13,228 nt of DNA from an uncultured Porphyromonadaceae bacterium (lineage in GTDB: Bacteria; Bacteroidota; Bacteroidia; Bacteroidales; Muribaculaceae), in assembly GCA_947174225.1 (NCBI GenBank), contig CAMWIF010000023.1, forward strand, positions 1 to 13,228, read 5' to 3'. A model generated the notes under the pieces. That model did no database searches. It was not told where the DNA came from and saw nothing but the letters and a program-made list of their open reading frames with translations. Of the stretch, positions 6,570 to 13,228 are shown in pieces. A program made the translations under genes and the position numbers. Position 1 is the first letter of the stretch. Each line of letters opens with the position of its first letter.

Positions 6570-7838
6570 ATGCTTTACGAACTGTTCAAATCAATCCAAG
6601 GAGCCGACCTGCCCGGATTACGTCTAATCGACTACATCACCTTCCGTGCAGGTGTAGCCTTCACTCTCGCTATGCTCATTGCCCTTATCTACGGCCGTGA
6701 CATCATCCATCGCCTTCAACGTATGCAAGTGGGCGAGGTGGTCCGCAATCTCGGTCTGGAGGGACAGATGAGCAAGACCGGTACACCCACAATGGGTGGA
6801 GTGATCATTATCCTCTCCATAATGGTGCCCTGTCTCCTTATCGGAAATCTCACCAACATCTATATGATATTGATGCTGATCGCCACAATGTGGATGGGTA
6901 CAATCGGCTTCCTCGACGACTACCGAAAACTGAAATACCACAACAAGGATGGCTTGAAAGGCAAGTATAAAGTCATCGGACAGATAGGGCTCGGTCTGCT
7001 TGTCGGTCTCACGATGTGGCTCTCCCCCGACATCGTAATGAGTGAGAATATGGAGATTGTCAACCAAATAAACAATGAGACTGAAGTGGTACACTCCCTT
7101 GCCACCATAAAATCTCCGCAGACCACCATTCCGTTTGTGAAAAACAACAATTTCAACTATGAGTGGCTCACAGCGTGGATTGACAATCCATCGGTGGCAG
7201 AGACATTGGGCTGGCTGGTGTTTGTCCTCGTGGTCATCATTGCTGTCACTGCCGTGAGCAACGGAGCAAATCTCACCGACGGACTTGACGGACTCTGCGC
7301 AGGCACCTCAGCCATAATCGGTGTAGCTCTCGCAGTTATGGCTTATCTTGGCGGCAATATCATCTATTCAGGCTACCTCAACATAATGTATATCCCCGGC
7401 AGTGAGGAATTAGTGGTGTATGCGGGTGCCTTCATAGGGGCTTTGGTAGGCTTCCTATGGTATAATGCTTTCCCTGCCCAGGTATTTATGGGCGATACCG
7501 GAAGCCTCACGCTCGGCGGCATCCTCGCGGTGTTTGCCATCCTTATACGCAAGGAGCTTCTGATTCCGCTGCTCTGTCTCATCTTCTTCATCGAAGACCT
7601 CTCGGTGATCATGCAGGTGGGCTATTTCAAATATACCAAAAAGAAATACGGTGCAGGACGCCGCATATTCAAGATGACCCCCCTCCACCATCATTTCCAG
7701 AAGGCTGGGGACAATGCCGTGAAATGTATTATCAATTTTCCCAAGGCTCCGATTCCGGAGTCGAAGATTGTGGTTAGATTCTGGATTGTGGGCATCTTGC
7801 TCGCCGCCCTCACTTTCGTGACCCTGAAACTTCGTTAA
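6570..7838 (+). CDS. mraY: Phospho-N-acetylmuramoyl-pentapeptide-transferase MraY
   Basis: MraY transfers phospho-MurNAc-pentapeptide from UDP to undecaprenyl phosphate in the cytoplasmic membrane, forming lipid I. The protein has 422 residues and about ten membrane segments. Key residues are present: the Asp pair in FLDDYRK (D116, D117), NLTDGLDG at 234-241, GDTG with D309, and the HHH triad at 373-375. GTPTMGG at 71-77 is also a family marker. It is about 60 residues longer than E. coli MraY. One extra part is a polar stretch at about 152-210 between the fourth and fifth membrane segments, which should face the periplasm and is usual in Bacteroidales. A second is a segment at about 380-396, just after the HHH motif (see findings). 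It starts 54 bp after murE and murD follows after 15 bp. Confidence 0.97.
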   Translation: MLYELFKSIQGADLPGLRLIDYITFRAGVAFTLAMLIALIYGRDIIHRLQRMQVGEVVRNLGLEGQMSKTGTPTMGGVIIILSIMVPCLLIGNLTNIYMILMLIATMWMGTIGFLDDYRKLKYHNKDGLKGKYKVIGQIGLGLLVGLTMWLSPDIVMSENMEIVNQINNETEVVHSLATIKSPQTTIPFVKNNNFNYEWLTAWIDNPSVAETLGWLVFVLVVIIAVTAVSNGANLTDGLDGLCAGTSAIIGVALAVMAYLGGNIIYSGYLNIMYIPGSEELVVYAGAFIGALVGFLWYNAFPAQVFMGDTGSLTLGGILAVFAILIRKELLIPLLCLIFFIEDLSVIMQVGYFKYTKKKYGAGRRIFKMTPLHHHFQKAGDNAVKCIINFPKAPIPESKIVVRFWIVGILLAALTFVTLKLR

Positions 7839-7853
7839 TTCTAAATCATAGAA

Positions 7854-9218
7854 ATGACAAATAAACATAACATTGACCTCAACGGACGCCTGGTGGTGCT
7901 CGGCGGAGGTGAAAGCGGCGCCGGTGCCGCAGTGCTCGGAAAAGTGAAGGGGATGGACGTGTTCCTCTCCGACATGGGTACAATCCCGGCTAAGTATAAA
8001 GAGCTCCTCGACAAGTATGACATCCCCTATGAGGAGGGACACCACACCGAGGAGAAGATTCTCAATGCCGATGTGGTTGTAAAAAGCCCCGGCATTCCCC
8101 CTTATGCCCCGATGGTGGAGAAAATTGTGGCGAAGGGCATTCCCGTGCTGTCGGAAATAGAGTTTGCCGCCGGATTCACCGATTCGAAAATGGTGTGCAT
8201 CACCGGCTCCAACGGGAAAACCACCACTACCCTACTCACCTACCATATCCTGCAAAAAGCGGGTATCGACGTGGGTTTGGCAGGAAATGTGGGTAAAAGC
8301 CTCGCCCTGCAAGTGGCTGAAGATCCGCACGACACGTATGTGATAGAACTTTCCAGCTTCCAGTTGGAAAATATGTATCGCTTCAAAGCCAACATCGCGG
8401 TGATTATGAACATTACCCCCGACCATATGGATCGCTACGACCATAAGATGGAAAACTATGTAGCTGCGAAATTTCGTATTCTCCAAAATCAGACAAAAGA
8501 GGACTTCTTTGTATATTGGCAAGACGATCCCGTGATTCGACGCCAGATAGCACAGGTGCAGAGCGAAGCGTTGAAGCTTCCGTTCGGGCTTGAGCGCGAA
8601 GATGCCACTGCTGCTTGGGTAGAGGATGGCATCGTGCATTTTGCCACTCCCGGAGAAGTATGGGAGGTACCCCGCGACCGTCTCTCCCTCAAAGGTCTCC
8701 ATAATCTATACAACTCAATGGCTGCCGGCATCTCAGCTTCCGTGCTTAAGATACGTAAGGAAAATATCCGCGAGGCCCTTGAAGATTTCGAGGCGGTGGA
8801 GCATCGTCTCGAATATGTGGCAACTGTAGACGGGGTGCGCTATGTCAACGACAGCAAGGCAACCAATGTCAACTCCACCTGGTATGCATTGGAGAGTATG
8901 ACCACGCCGACAGTGCTCATACTCGGCGGTAAAGATAAGGGCAACGACTACTCTGAGATCGAACCTCTTGTGAAGGAGAAGGTAAAAGCCATTGTATGTA
9001 TGGGTCTTCACAACGAGAAACTTCTCGAGTTCTTCTCCGGGAAAGTGCCCGTTATAGCCGACACCCATACTCTTGAAGACGCCCTTAAAGAGTGCCGTAA
9101 GCTGGCAACCGAAGGCGATACGGTTCTCCTCTCTCCCTGCTGCGCCAGCTTCGACCTCTTCAAAAGTTACGAAGACCGAGGCGACAAGTTTAAGGCTGCC
9201 GTGAGAGCCATGCTCTGA
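7854..9218 (+). CDS. murD: UDP-N-acetylmuramoylalanine--D-glutamate ligase MurD
   Basis: MurD is the cytoplasmic ATP-dependent ligase that adds D-glutamate to UDP-MurNAc-L-alanine. The 454 residues match the family size. The N-terminal Rossmann-like domain carries VLGGGESGAG at 15-24 and VVKSPGIP at 75-82. The ATP-binding domain has the P-loop GSNGKTTT at 118-125, ELSSFQL at 165-171 and NITPDHMDRY at 186-195. Lys206 in VAAKFRI is the likely carbamylated lysine. The C-terminal domain has EHRLE at 316-320, VNDSKATN at 331-338, LGGKDKG at 357-363 and LLSPCCASFD at 425-434. Separate MurD identity rests on NDSKATN and SPCCASFD. It follows mraY by 15 bp, and a 64-bp gap separates it from ftsW. Confidence 0.97.
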   Translation: MTNKHNIDLNGRLVVLGGGESGAGAAVLGKVKGMDVFLSDMGTIPAKYKELLDKYDIPYEEGHHTEEKILNADVVVKSPGIPPYAPMVEKIVAKGIPVLSEIEFAAGFTDSKMVCITGSNGKTTTTLLTYHILQKAGIDVGLAGNVGKSLALQVAEDPHDTYVIELSSFQLENMYRFKANIAVIMNITPDHMDRYDHKMENYVAAKFRILQNQTKEDFFVYWQDDPVIRRQIAQVQSEALKLPFGLEREDATAAWVEDGIVHFATPGEVWEVPRDRLSLKGLHNLYNSMAAGISASVLKIRKENIREALEDFEAVEHRLEYVATVDGVRYVNDSKATNVNSTWYALESMTTPTVLILGGKDKGNDYSEIEPLVKEKVKAIVCMGLHNEKLLEFFSGKVPVIADTHTLEDALKECRKLATEGDTVLLSPCCASFDLFKSYEDRGDKFKAAVRAML

Positions 9219-9282
9219 GCTGCTGCAAACTCCGCCGGATTAATTAAAACAAAATATCAACTCTCCTAACACACTCATAAAA

Positions 9283-10650
9283 GTGACAAACCAACAACAG
9301 GCTCCCTTAGAAGGAGTGACAATCAAAAACACTGTCGACGGAATTGCCGTAGAGCCGACAGTGAAAGTGCAGCCACCGCGCCAACGGGCAGAGCGACGTG
9401 TTCAGAAATCCGATCCCTACCTTTGGGGCATCTACATCACCCTCCTTGTGGCATCGGTGATAGAGCTATTCTCAGCTTCAAGTTCCGAGGTGTCAGGCAC
9501 GAATGTCTATATGCCTCTTATACGCCATGCCATATTCCTTGTATTAGGTCTCGGAATTGTATTGGCACTCCAAAACACCCACTACGGCTATTTCAGCCGC
9601 TTGGCATGGTTTTGTGCTGTAGTGTCGTTAGGACTGTTGGTGCTATCCAATTTCTTCGGAGTTGAAATCAACGGTGCCCAGCGAGCCATCCGTGTGGCAG
9701 GCTTCACGATTCAGCCTCCGGAAATAGTCAAGCTCACCGTGGTGGTGCTCCTTGCACGTATTCTTGGCCAGCATCAGGAAGTGAGAGGTGTGACCACCAG
9801 AGGTGTGTTTCAAGCTGCCGGAGTCGTAATCCTGTTTGGCGCACTTTTATGGAAGAATGGTCTTACCAATACCATCCTCCTCTTTGGAGTCAGCCTTTCG
9901 ATGTTTCTCATCGGCGGTATGAAATGGAAAAAATTCGGCCTTGTGCTCCTTGTCTACGGAGTATGCGCCGGTGTGTTGGTGCTTATGAAATATACCGGCG
10001 ACAAGTCAACCGGCGAATTTGAGAAGGTAGGACAGACCACAGCTGTAGTAAAGGATGGCATTGACCGTACAGGCACCCAGAAAGGCCGTATCTCACGCTT
10101 CCTTGCAGGTGTGAATCCAGACGATGAACTCAATGACGAAAACCGTCAGGTTATATTCGCCAAGATTGCACAAGCCAACGGTGGATTGATCGGTCAGGGA
10201 CCGGGCAACTCACGAGAGAGTGCCCGTCTGCCGCTCGCCTTCTCCGACTACATCTTCTCCATCATAGTGGAAGATACGGGATTTATCGGAGGGTTGGCTC
10301 TCCTTATCCTTTACCTGCTTATCCTCGCACGCGCAGGACGCATAGCCTATAAGTGTCGAAGGGCATTCCCCGCGTTCCTCATAATGGGCTGTGCAGTGTT
10401 GATTGTGTTCCAGGCTCTCGTGCATATGGCTATCGTCACAGGACTTTTTCCCGTGAGCGGTCAGCCATTGCCCTTCATATCAAAAGGCGGTACCTCAATA
10501 CTTGTTATGTCTGCCGCCTTGGGAATTATGCTCTCCGTAAGTCGCTATGCAGTGACATCGAGCAATTCCCAACAAATAAACGCCGAACTTAAGGAGCTGC
10601 CGGAGGATATGCAGGCAGCCAACTTCTCAAATCAATCGCCGAAAAAATGA
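9283..10650 (+). CDS. ftsW: FtsW, SEDS-family septal peptidoglycan glycosyltransferase
   Basis: FtsW polymerises lipid II into glycan strands at the septum with its partner FtsI. The start is GTG at 9283, and no ATG lies between it and the first membrane helix. The 455-residue product has a charged cytoplasmic tail of about 45 residues and about ten membrane segments (from 46-65 to 403-421). A large outer loop lies at about 236-327. The expected catalytic Asp is D322 in FSDYIFSIIVEDTG. GQGPGNS at 304-310 and GQPLPFISKGGTS at 393-405 are family hallmarks. Some positions that are usually conserved differ: NGAQRAI at 130-136 has Ala where Trp is common, QPPE at 144-147 has Pro for Ser, and the QPDLGT motif is replaced by KNGLTN at 191-196. 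The stop overlaps the murG start by 4 bp. Confidence 0.95.
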   Translation: MTNQQQAPLEGVTIKNTVDGIAVEPTVKVQPPRQRAERRVQKSDPYLWGIYITLLVASVIELFSASSSEVSGTNVYMPLIRHAIFLVLGLGIVLALQNTHYGYFSRLAWFCAVVSLGLLVLSNFFGVEINGAQRAIRVAGFTIQPPEIVKLTVVVLLARILGQHQEVRGVTTRGVFQAAGVVILFGALLWKNGLTNTILLFGVSLSMFLIGGMKWKKFGLVLLVYGVCAGVLVLMKYTGDKSTGEFEKVGQTTAVVKDGIDRTGTQKGRISRFLAGVNPDDELNDENRQVIFAKIAQANGGLIGQGPGNSRESARLPLAFSDYIFSIIVEDTGFIGGLALLILYLLILARAGRIAYKCRRAFPAFLIMGCAVLIVFQALVHMAIVTGLFPVSGQPLPFISKGGTSILVMSAALGIMLSVSRYAVTSSNSQQINAELKELPEDMQAANFSNQSPKK

Positions 10651-11789
10651 CAAAATCAAGTAATGGCGGGAAGAATCCCGCAGACGTAAATAGCCAACTC
10701 CGCGTGGTGATAAGCGGAGGGGGCACGGGGGGACATATTTTCCCAGCCCTGTCAATCGCCGATGTGCTTCGACGCAAACTCAACGCAGACATCCTCTTCG
10801 TGGGGGCGGAAAACCGTATGGAGATGACCCGTGTGCCCGAAGCCGGATATAAGATAATCGGCTTGCCTGTGGCGGGCTTCGACCGCAAACGTATTTGGCG
10901 AAACTTCGGTGTATTGATAAAGCTCTTTAAAAGTCTGCGCATGGCTCGTAAAATCATACGCGAGTTCAAGCCCGACATAGCTATCGGAGTGGGTGGCTAT
11001 GCATCGGGTCCTATGTTAAAGGCTGCCCAGAAAGCCGGAATCCCCACCCTAATCCAAGAGCAGAACTCCTATGCGGGAGTCACCAATAAGCTACTCGGCG
11101 AAAAGGCGGCGTGCATATGTGTGGCATACGACAATATGGATCGCTTTTTCCCGGGTGAGAAAATTGTAAAGACCGGCAATCCGATACGTAAAGCCCTGCT
11201 CAATGACCATACGAGTGTGAAAGAGGCGCGTGAATCGTTCGGACTTAATCCGGACCGTCCCACGCTGCTTGTGGTCGGAGGCAGCCTCGGAGCACTCACC
11301 ATAAACGAAAGCCTTGAGGCAGGTATATCCCGACTTGCTGACCAGGGCATCCAGGTAATTTGGCAGACCGGTAAAAACTTCGGCGATCGTGGTCCGGCAG
11401 CAGTGAAAAGACGTAAAGGAATAGTGGTGACACCTTTTATCACCGATATGGCAGCCGCCTACAAGGCAGCTGACCTTGTTATCGGACGTGCCGGAGCCGG
11501 ATCAATATCAGAACTGCAAGTGCTTGGCAAACCGGTAATACTTGTACCCTCTCCGAATGTGGCGGAAGATCACCAGACCCACAATGCACGTGCCCTCTCC
11601 GATGTGGGCGCGGCAGTATTCGTAGCCGACGCTGACGCACGTCAGACCCTGGTAGACGAGGCAATCCGACTCATGGGCGACCCGGAGGCACGCAAGAAAA
11701 TGAGCAATGAAATAAAGAAAATGGCAATCTCCGACAGCGACACACGTATCGCCAACGAAGTTTGCCACCTCCTCAAAATAAAGAAATGA
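10647..11789 (+). CDS. murG: UDP-GlcNAc:lipid I N-acetylglucosaminyltransferase MurG
   Basis: MurG is a peripheral membrane GT-B glycosyltransferase on the cytoplasmic face that adds GlcNAc to lipid I to make lipid II. The protein has 380 residues, slightly longer than E. coli MurG because of an extra N-terminal stretch before the first glycine-rich loop GGGTGGH (24-30). GVGGYASGP lies at 114-122 and EQNSYAGVTNKLL at 138-150. The second glycine-rich loop GGSLGA is at 211-216. The donor-binding RAGAGSISEL is at 281-290 and AEDHQTHNA at 306-314. Its ATG at 10647 overlaps the ftsW stop (ATGA), and its own TGA overlaps the murC start in the same way, suggesting translational coupling of flippase-stage enzymes with the polymerase. 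Confidence 0.97.
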   Translation: MTKSSNGGKNPADVNSQLRVVISGGGTGGHIFPALSIADVLRRKLNADILFVGAENRMEMTRVPEAGYKIIGLPVAGFDRKRIWRNFGVLIKLFKSLRMARKIIREFKPDIAIGVGGYASGPMLKAAQKAGIPTLIQEQNSYAGVTNKLLGEKAACICVAYDNMDRFFPGEKIVKTGNPIRKALLNDHTSVKEARESFGLNPDRPTLLVVGGSLGALTINESLEAGISRLADQGIQVIWQTGKNFGDRGPAAVKRRKGIVVTPFITDMAAAYKAADLVIGRAGAGSISELQVLGKPVILVPSPNVAEDHQTHNARALSDVGAAVFVADADARQTLVDEAIRLMGDPEARKKMSNEIKKMAISDSDTRIANEVCHLLKIKK

Positions 11790-13192
11790 ACTCTATTGAT
11801 AACCGACATCCCTCCGATGCCCCTTTCTCCAATCTTTACTTCGTGGGAGCGGGAGGTATCGGTATGGCAAATCTCGAACGCTATTTCCTGAGCAAAGGCC
11901 ATAATGTGGCAGGTTATGACCGCACCTCCTCACCTCTTACCGAGAGTCTGAGCAAAGAGGGAGTGCAGATGACTTATATCGACTCTCCTGACGAAATTCC
12001 GGAAAAATTCCGTAATCCTGCCACAACTCTCGTGGTCTATACACCTGCAGTGCCTGATGACAGCCCTATCCTGTCGTGGTTCAGGGCGAACGGTTTTGAA
12101 GTGGTGAAACGTGCCGCACTGTTAGGCAAGATTACCCGTGCAACCAACGCAATATGCATAGCAGGTTCACACGGCAAGACCACCACCTGCTCAATGACGG
12201 CTAACATCCTCCGACAATCGGTAGTAGGATGCAACGCATTTTTAGGAGGGATACTGCGTAACACAGGAAGCAATCTTGTGCTCAGCGAATCTTCTCCCTG
12301 GTCGGTGATTGAGGCTGATGAATACGACCGTTCATTTCATCATCTCTCCCCTACCATAGCTGTGGTGACATCCACCGATCCGGATCATCTCGACATCTAC
12401 GGCGATGAGAAGGGCTACCTTGAGGGTTTCGCCCATTTCACATCGCTCATACGTAGCGGAGGTGTGCTCCTGCTCCACACAGGACTTAAACTCCAGCCTG
12501 CCACTCGTCCGGATGTGAGGGTGATGACATATAGCGGCTCGACGAAGGGGGACTGGCATGCTGAGGATATAACCTTTGGCAAAGGTACACTCAGCTTCAC
12601 CCTCGTAGGTCCTGATATCCGCATCCCCGACATAGAAGTGGGGGTGCCTGTCGAGATCAACATCGACAATGCCGTGGCGGCAGCGGCAGCCTCGCTTATA
12701 GCGGGCGCTACTCCTGACGATGTGCGCCGAGGCATTGCCACATTCAAGGGTGCAAAAAGACGTTTCGAAATCATTCGCGACGGCAAAAGCGGTGGCACAG
12801 TGCTCATCGACGACTATGCCCACAGCCCTAATGAAGTGAAGGCATCAATCGCATCGGTAAAGAAACTCTATCCGGATAAAAAGCTGTCTGTGATTTTTCA
12901 ACCTCACCTCTACACACGCACCCGCGATTTTGCTCCGGAATTTGCCACAGCCCTCTCTGAAGCCGATGAAGTTATTATGCCGGAAATTTATCCGGCACGT
13001 GAGCTTCCCATAGCAGGAGTAGACACCCACATCATTCTCGACAGCGTGACATCGCCTGAGAAATGCTATTGTGAGCGAAAAGATTTGCTAAATCTGATAA
13101 AAAATCGTAACTTTGACATCTTAATGACGTTAGGAGCCGCCGACATTGACCGGCTACTCCCCGACATCAATAATATATTAGACCACCGGTAA
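11786..13192 (+). CDS. murC: UDP-N-acetylmuramate--L-alanine ligase MurC
   Basis: MurC is the cytoplasmic ATP-dependent ligase that adds L-alanine to UDP-MurNAc, the first stem-peptide step. I place the start at ATG 11786, which overlaps the murG stop as ATGA and gives 468 residues. A TTG eight codons upstream is less likely. The N-terminal domain has the FVGAGGIGM nucleotide-binding turn at 19-27 and VVYTPAVPDD at 83-92. The P-loop AGSHGKTTT is at 126-134, EADEYDRSF at 176-184 and STDPDHLDIYG at 196-206. The C-terminal domain has KGAKRRFE at 321-328, DDYAHSPNE at 342-350 (Ser where a second His is common) and FQPHLYTRTRDF at 371-382. INIDNAVAA at 291-299 replaces the HNVxNA form of proteobacterial MurC, which agrees with Bacteroidota enzymes. 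The next ORF begins 11 bp later. Confidence 0.97.
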   Translation: MNSIDNRHPSDAPFSNLYFVGAGGIGMANLERYFLSKGHNVAGYDRTSSPLTESLSKEGVQMTYIDSPDEIPEKFRNPATTLVVYTPAVPDDSPILSWFRANGFEVVKRAALLGKITRATNAICIAGSHGKTTTCSMTANILRQSVVGCNAFLGGILRNTGSNLVLSESSPWSVIEADEYDRSFHHLSPTIAVVTSTDPDHLDIYGDEKGYLEGFAHFTSLIRSGGVLLLHTGLKLQPATRPDVRVMTYSGSTKGDWHAEDITFGKGTLSFTLVGPDIRIPDIEVGVPVEINIDNAVAAAAASLIAGATPDDVRRGIATFKGAKRRFEIIRDGKSGGTVLIDDYAHSPNEVKASIASVKKLYPDKKLSVIFQPHLYTRTRDFAPEFATALSEADEVIMPEIYPARELPIAGVDTHIILDSVTSPEKCYCERKDLLNLIKNRNFDILMTLGAADIDRLLPDINNILDHR

Positions 13193-13203
13193 GGACCGAC
13201 ACA

Positions 13204-13228
13204 ATGCGTAAGACAATCGTCAAATGGT
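13204..13228 (+). CDS. ftsQ: Start of a further dcw gene, probably ftsQ (truncated by the window edge)
   Basis: An ATG at 13204, 11 bp after the murC stop, opens a frame of eight codons (MRKTIVKW) that continues past the window. In Bacteroidota the gene after murC is normally ftsQ, a divisome membrane protein that starts with a short basic cytoplasmic tail. MRKTIVKW would fit such a tail. Eight residues are too few to prove identity, so the name rests on gene order. Confidence 0.5.

Noticed and set aside
7455..8045. 196-residue minus-strand reading frame across the mraY/murD junction
   Set aside because: It lies opposite two well-conserved genes, has no recognisable motif, and is rich in His and Glu as expected for the reverse of this codon usage. 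Other long antisense frames (6624-7094, 8232-8702, 12332-12823, 1980-2417) were dropped for the same reason.
9219..9282. Possible internal promoter in the murD/ftsW gap
   Set aside because: The 64-bp gap is AT-rich and contains TTAATTAA, but there is no TAnnTTTG element and no convincing hairpin.
11762..11785. TTG start for murC at 11762
   Set aside because: It would extend the overlap with murG to 28 bp. The ATG at 11786 forms the same ATGA junction as ftsW/murG and gives a normal N-terminus.
12809..12835. Loss of a His in the MurC DDYAHSPNE motif
   Set aside because: The first His of the motif is kept and only the second position varies. The rest of the enzyme is intact, so I do not regard it as a sign of inactivation.

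Overview
The window carries the first two thirds of a division and cell wall (dcw) gene cluster from a member of the Bacteroidota, most likely order Bacteroidales. Three things point there: the gene order rsmH, ftsL-like, PASTA-containing ftsI, murE, mraY, murD, ftsW, murG, murC; the roughly 420-residue MraY with a long extracytoplasmic insert; and promoter-like elements of the Bacteroidota TAnnTTTG type. A gut commensal of the Muribaculaceae or Prevotellaceae kind fits, but the family is a guess. No mobile element, CRISPR array or RNA gene was recognised.

Region 1 (about 1-1400) is an accessory sugar module. The 5' part of an L-fucose isomerase gene (fucI) runs off the left edge on the minus strand. 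Divergent from it is an AraC-family regulator with an N-terminal cupin-like domain. The 174-bp gap between them holds a -7 type element for each gene, a perfect 18-bp interrupted palindrome and several copies of two short motifs. It looks like a shared control region.

Region 2 (about 1400-13228) is the dcw cluster, all on the plus strand and tightly packed. Gaps are 11 to 66 bp, and there are 4-bp ATGA overlaps at ftsW/murG and murG/murC. RsmH modifies 16S rRNA. MurE, MurD and MurC are Mur ligases. MraY and MurG make lipid I and lipid II. FtsW and the PASTA-type FtsI polymerise and cross-link septal peptidoglycan, with the FtsL-like protein as a membrane partner. The last 25 bases begin another ORF, whose position suggests ftsQ. 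No mraZ lies immediately before rsmH; the AraC gene is there instead.

This is mostly well-known core biology, and I see no clearly novel multi-gene system. The points most worth a second look are the repeat architecture between fucI and the AraC gene, the missing mraZ, altered conserved positions in FtsW, an extra segment near the C-terminus of MraY, and a pyrimidine/purine-asymmetric spacer before mraY.
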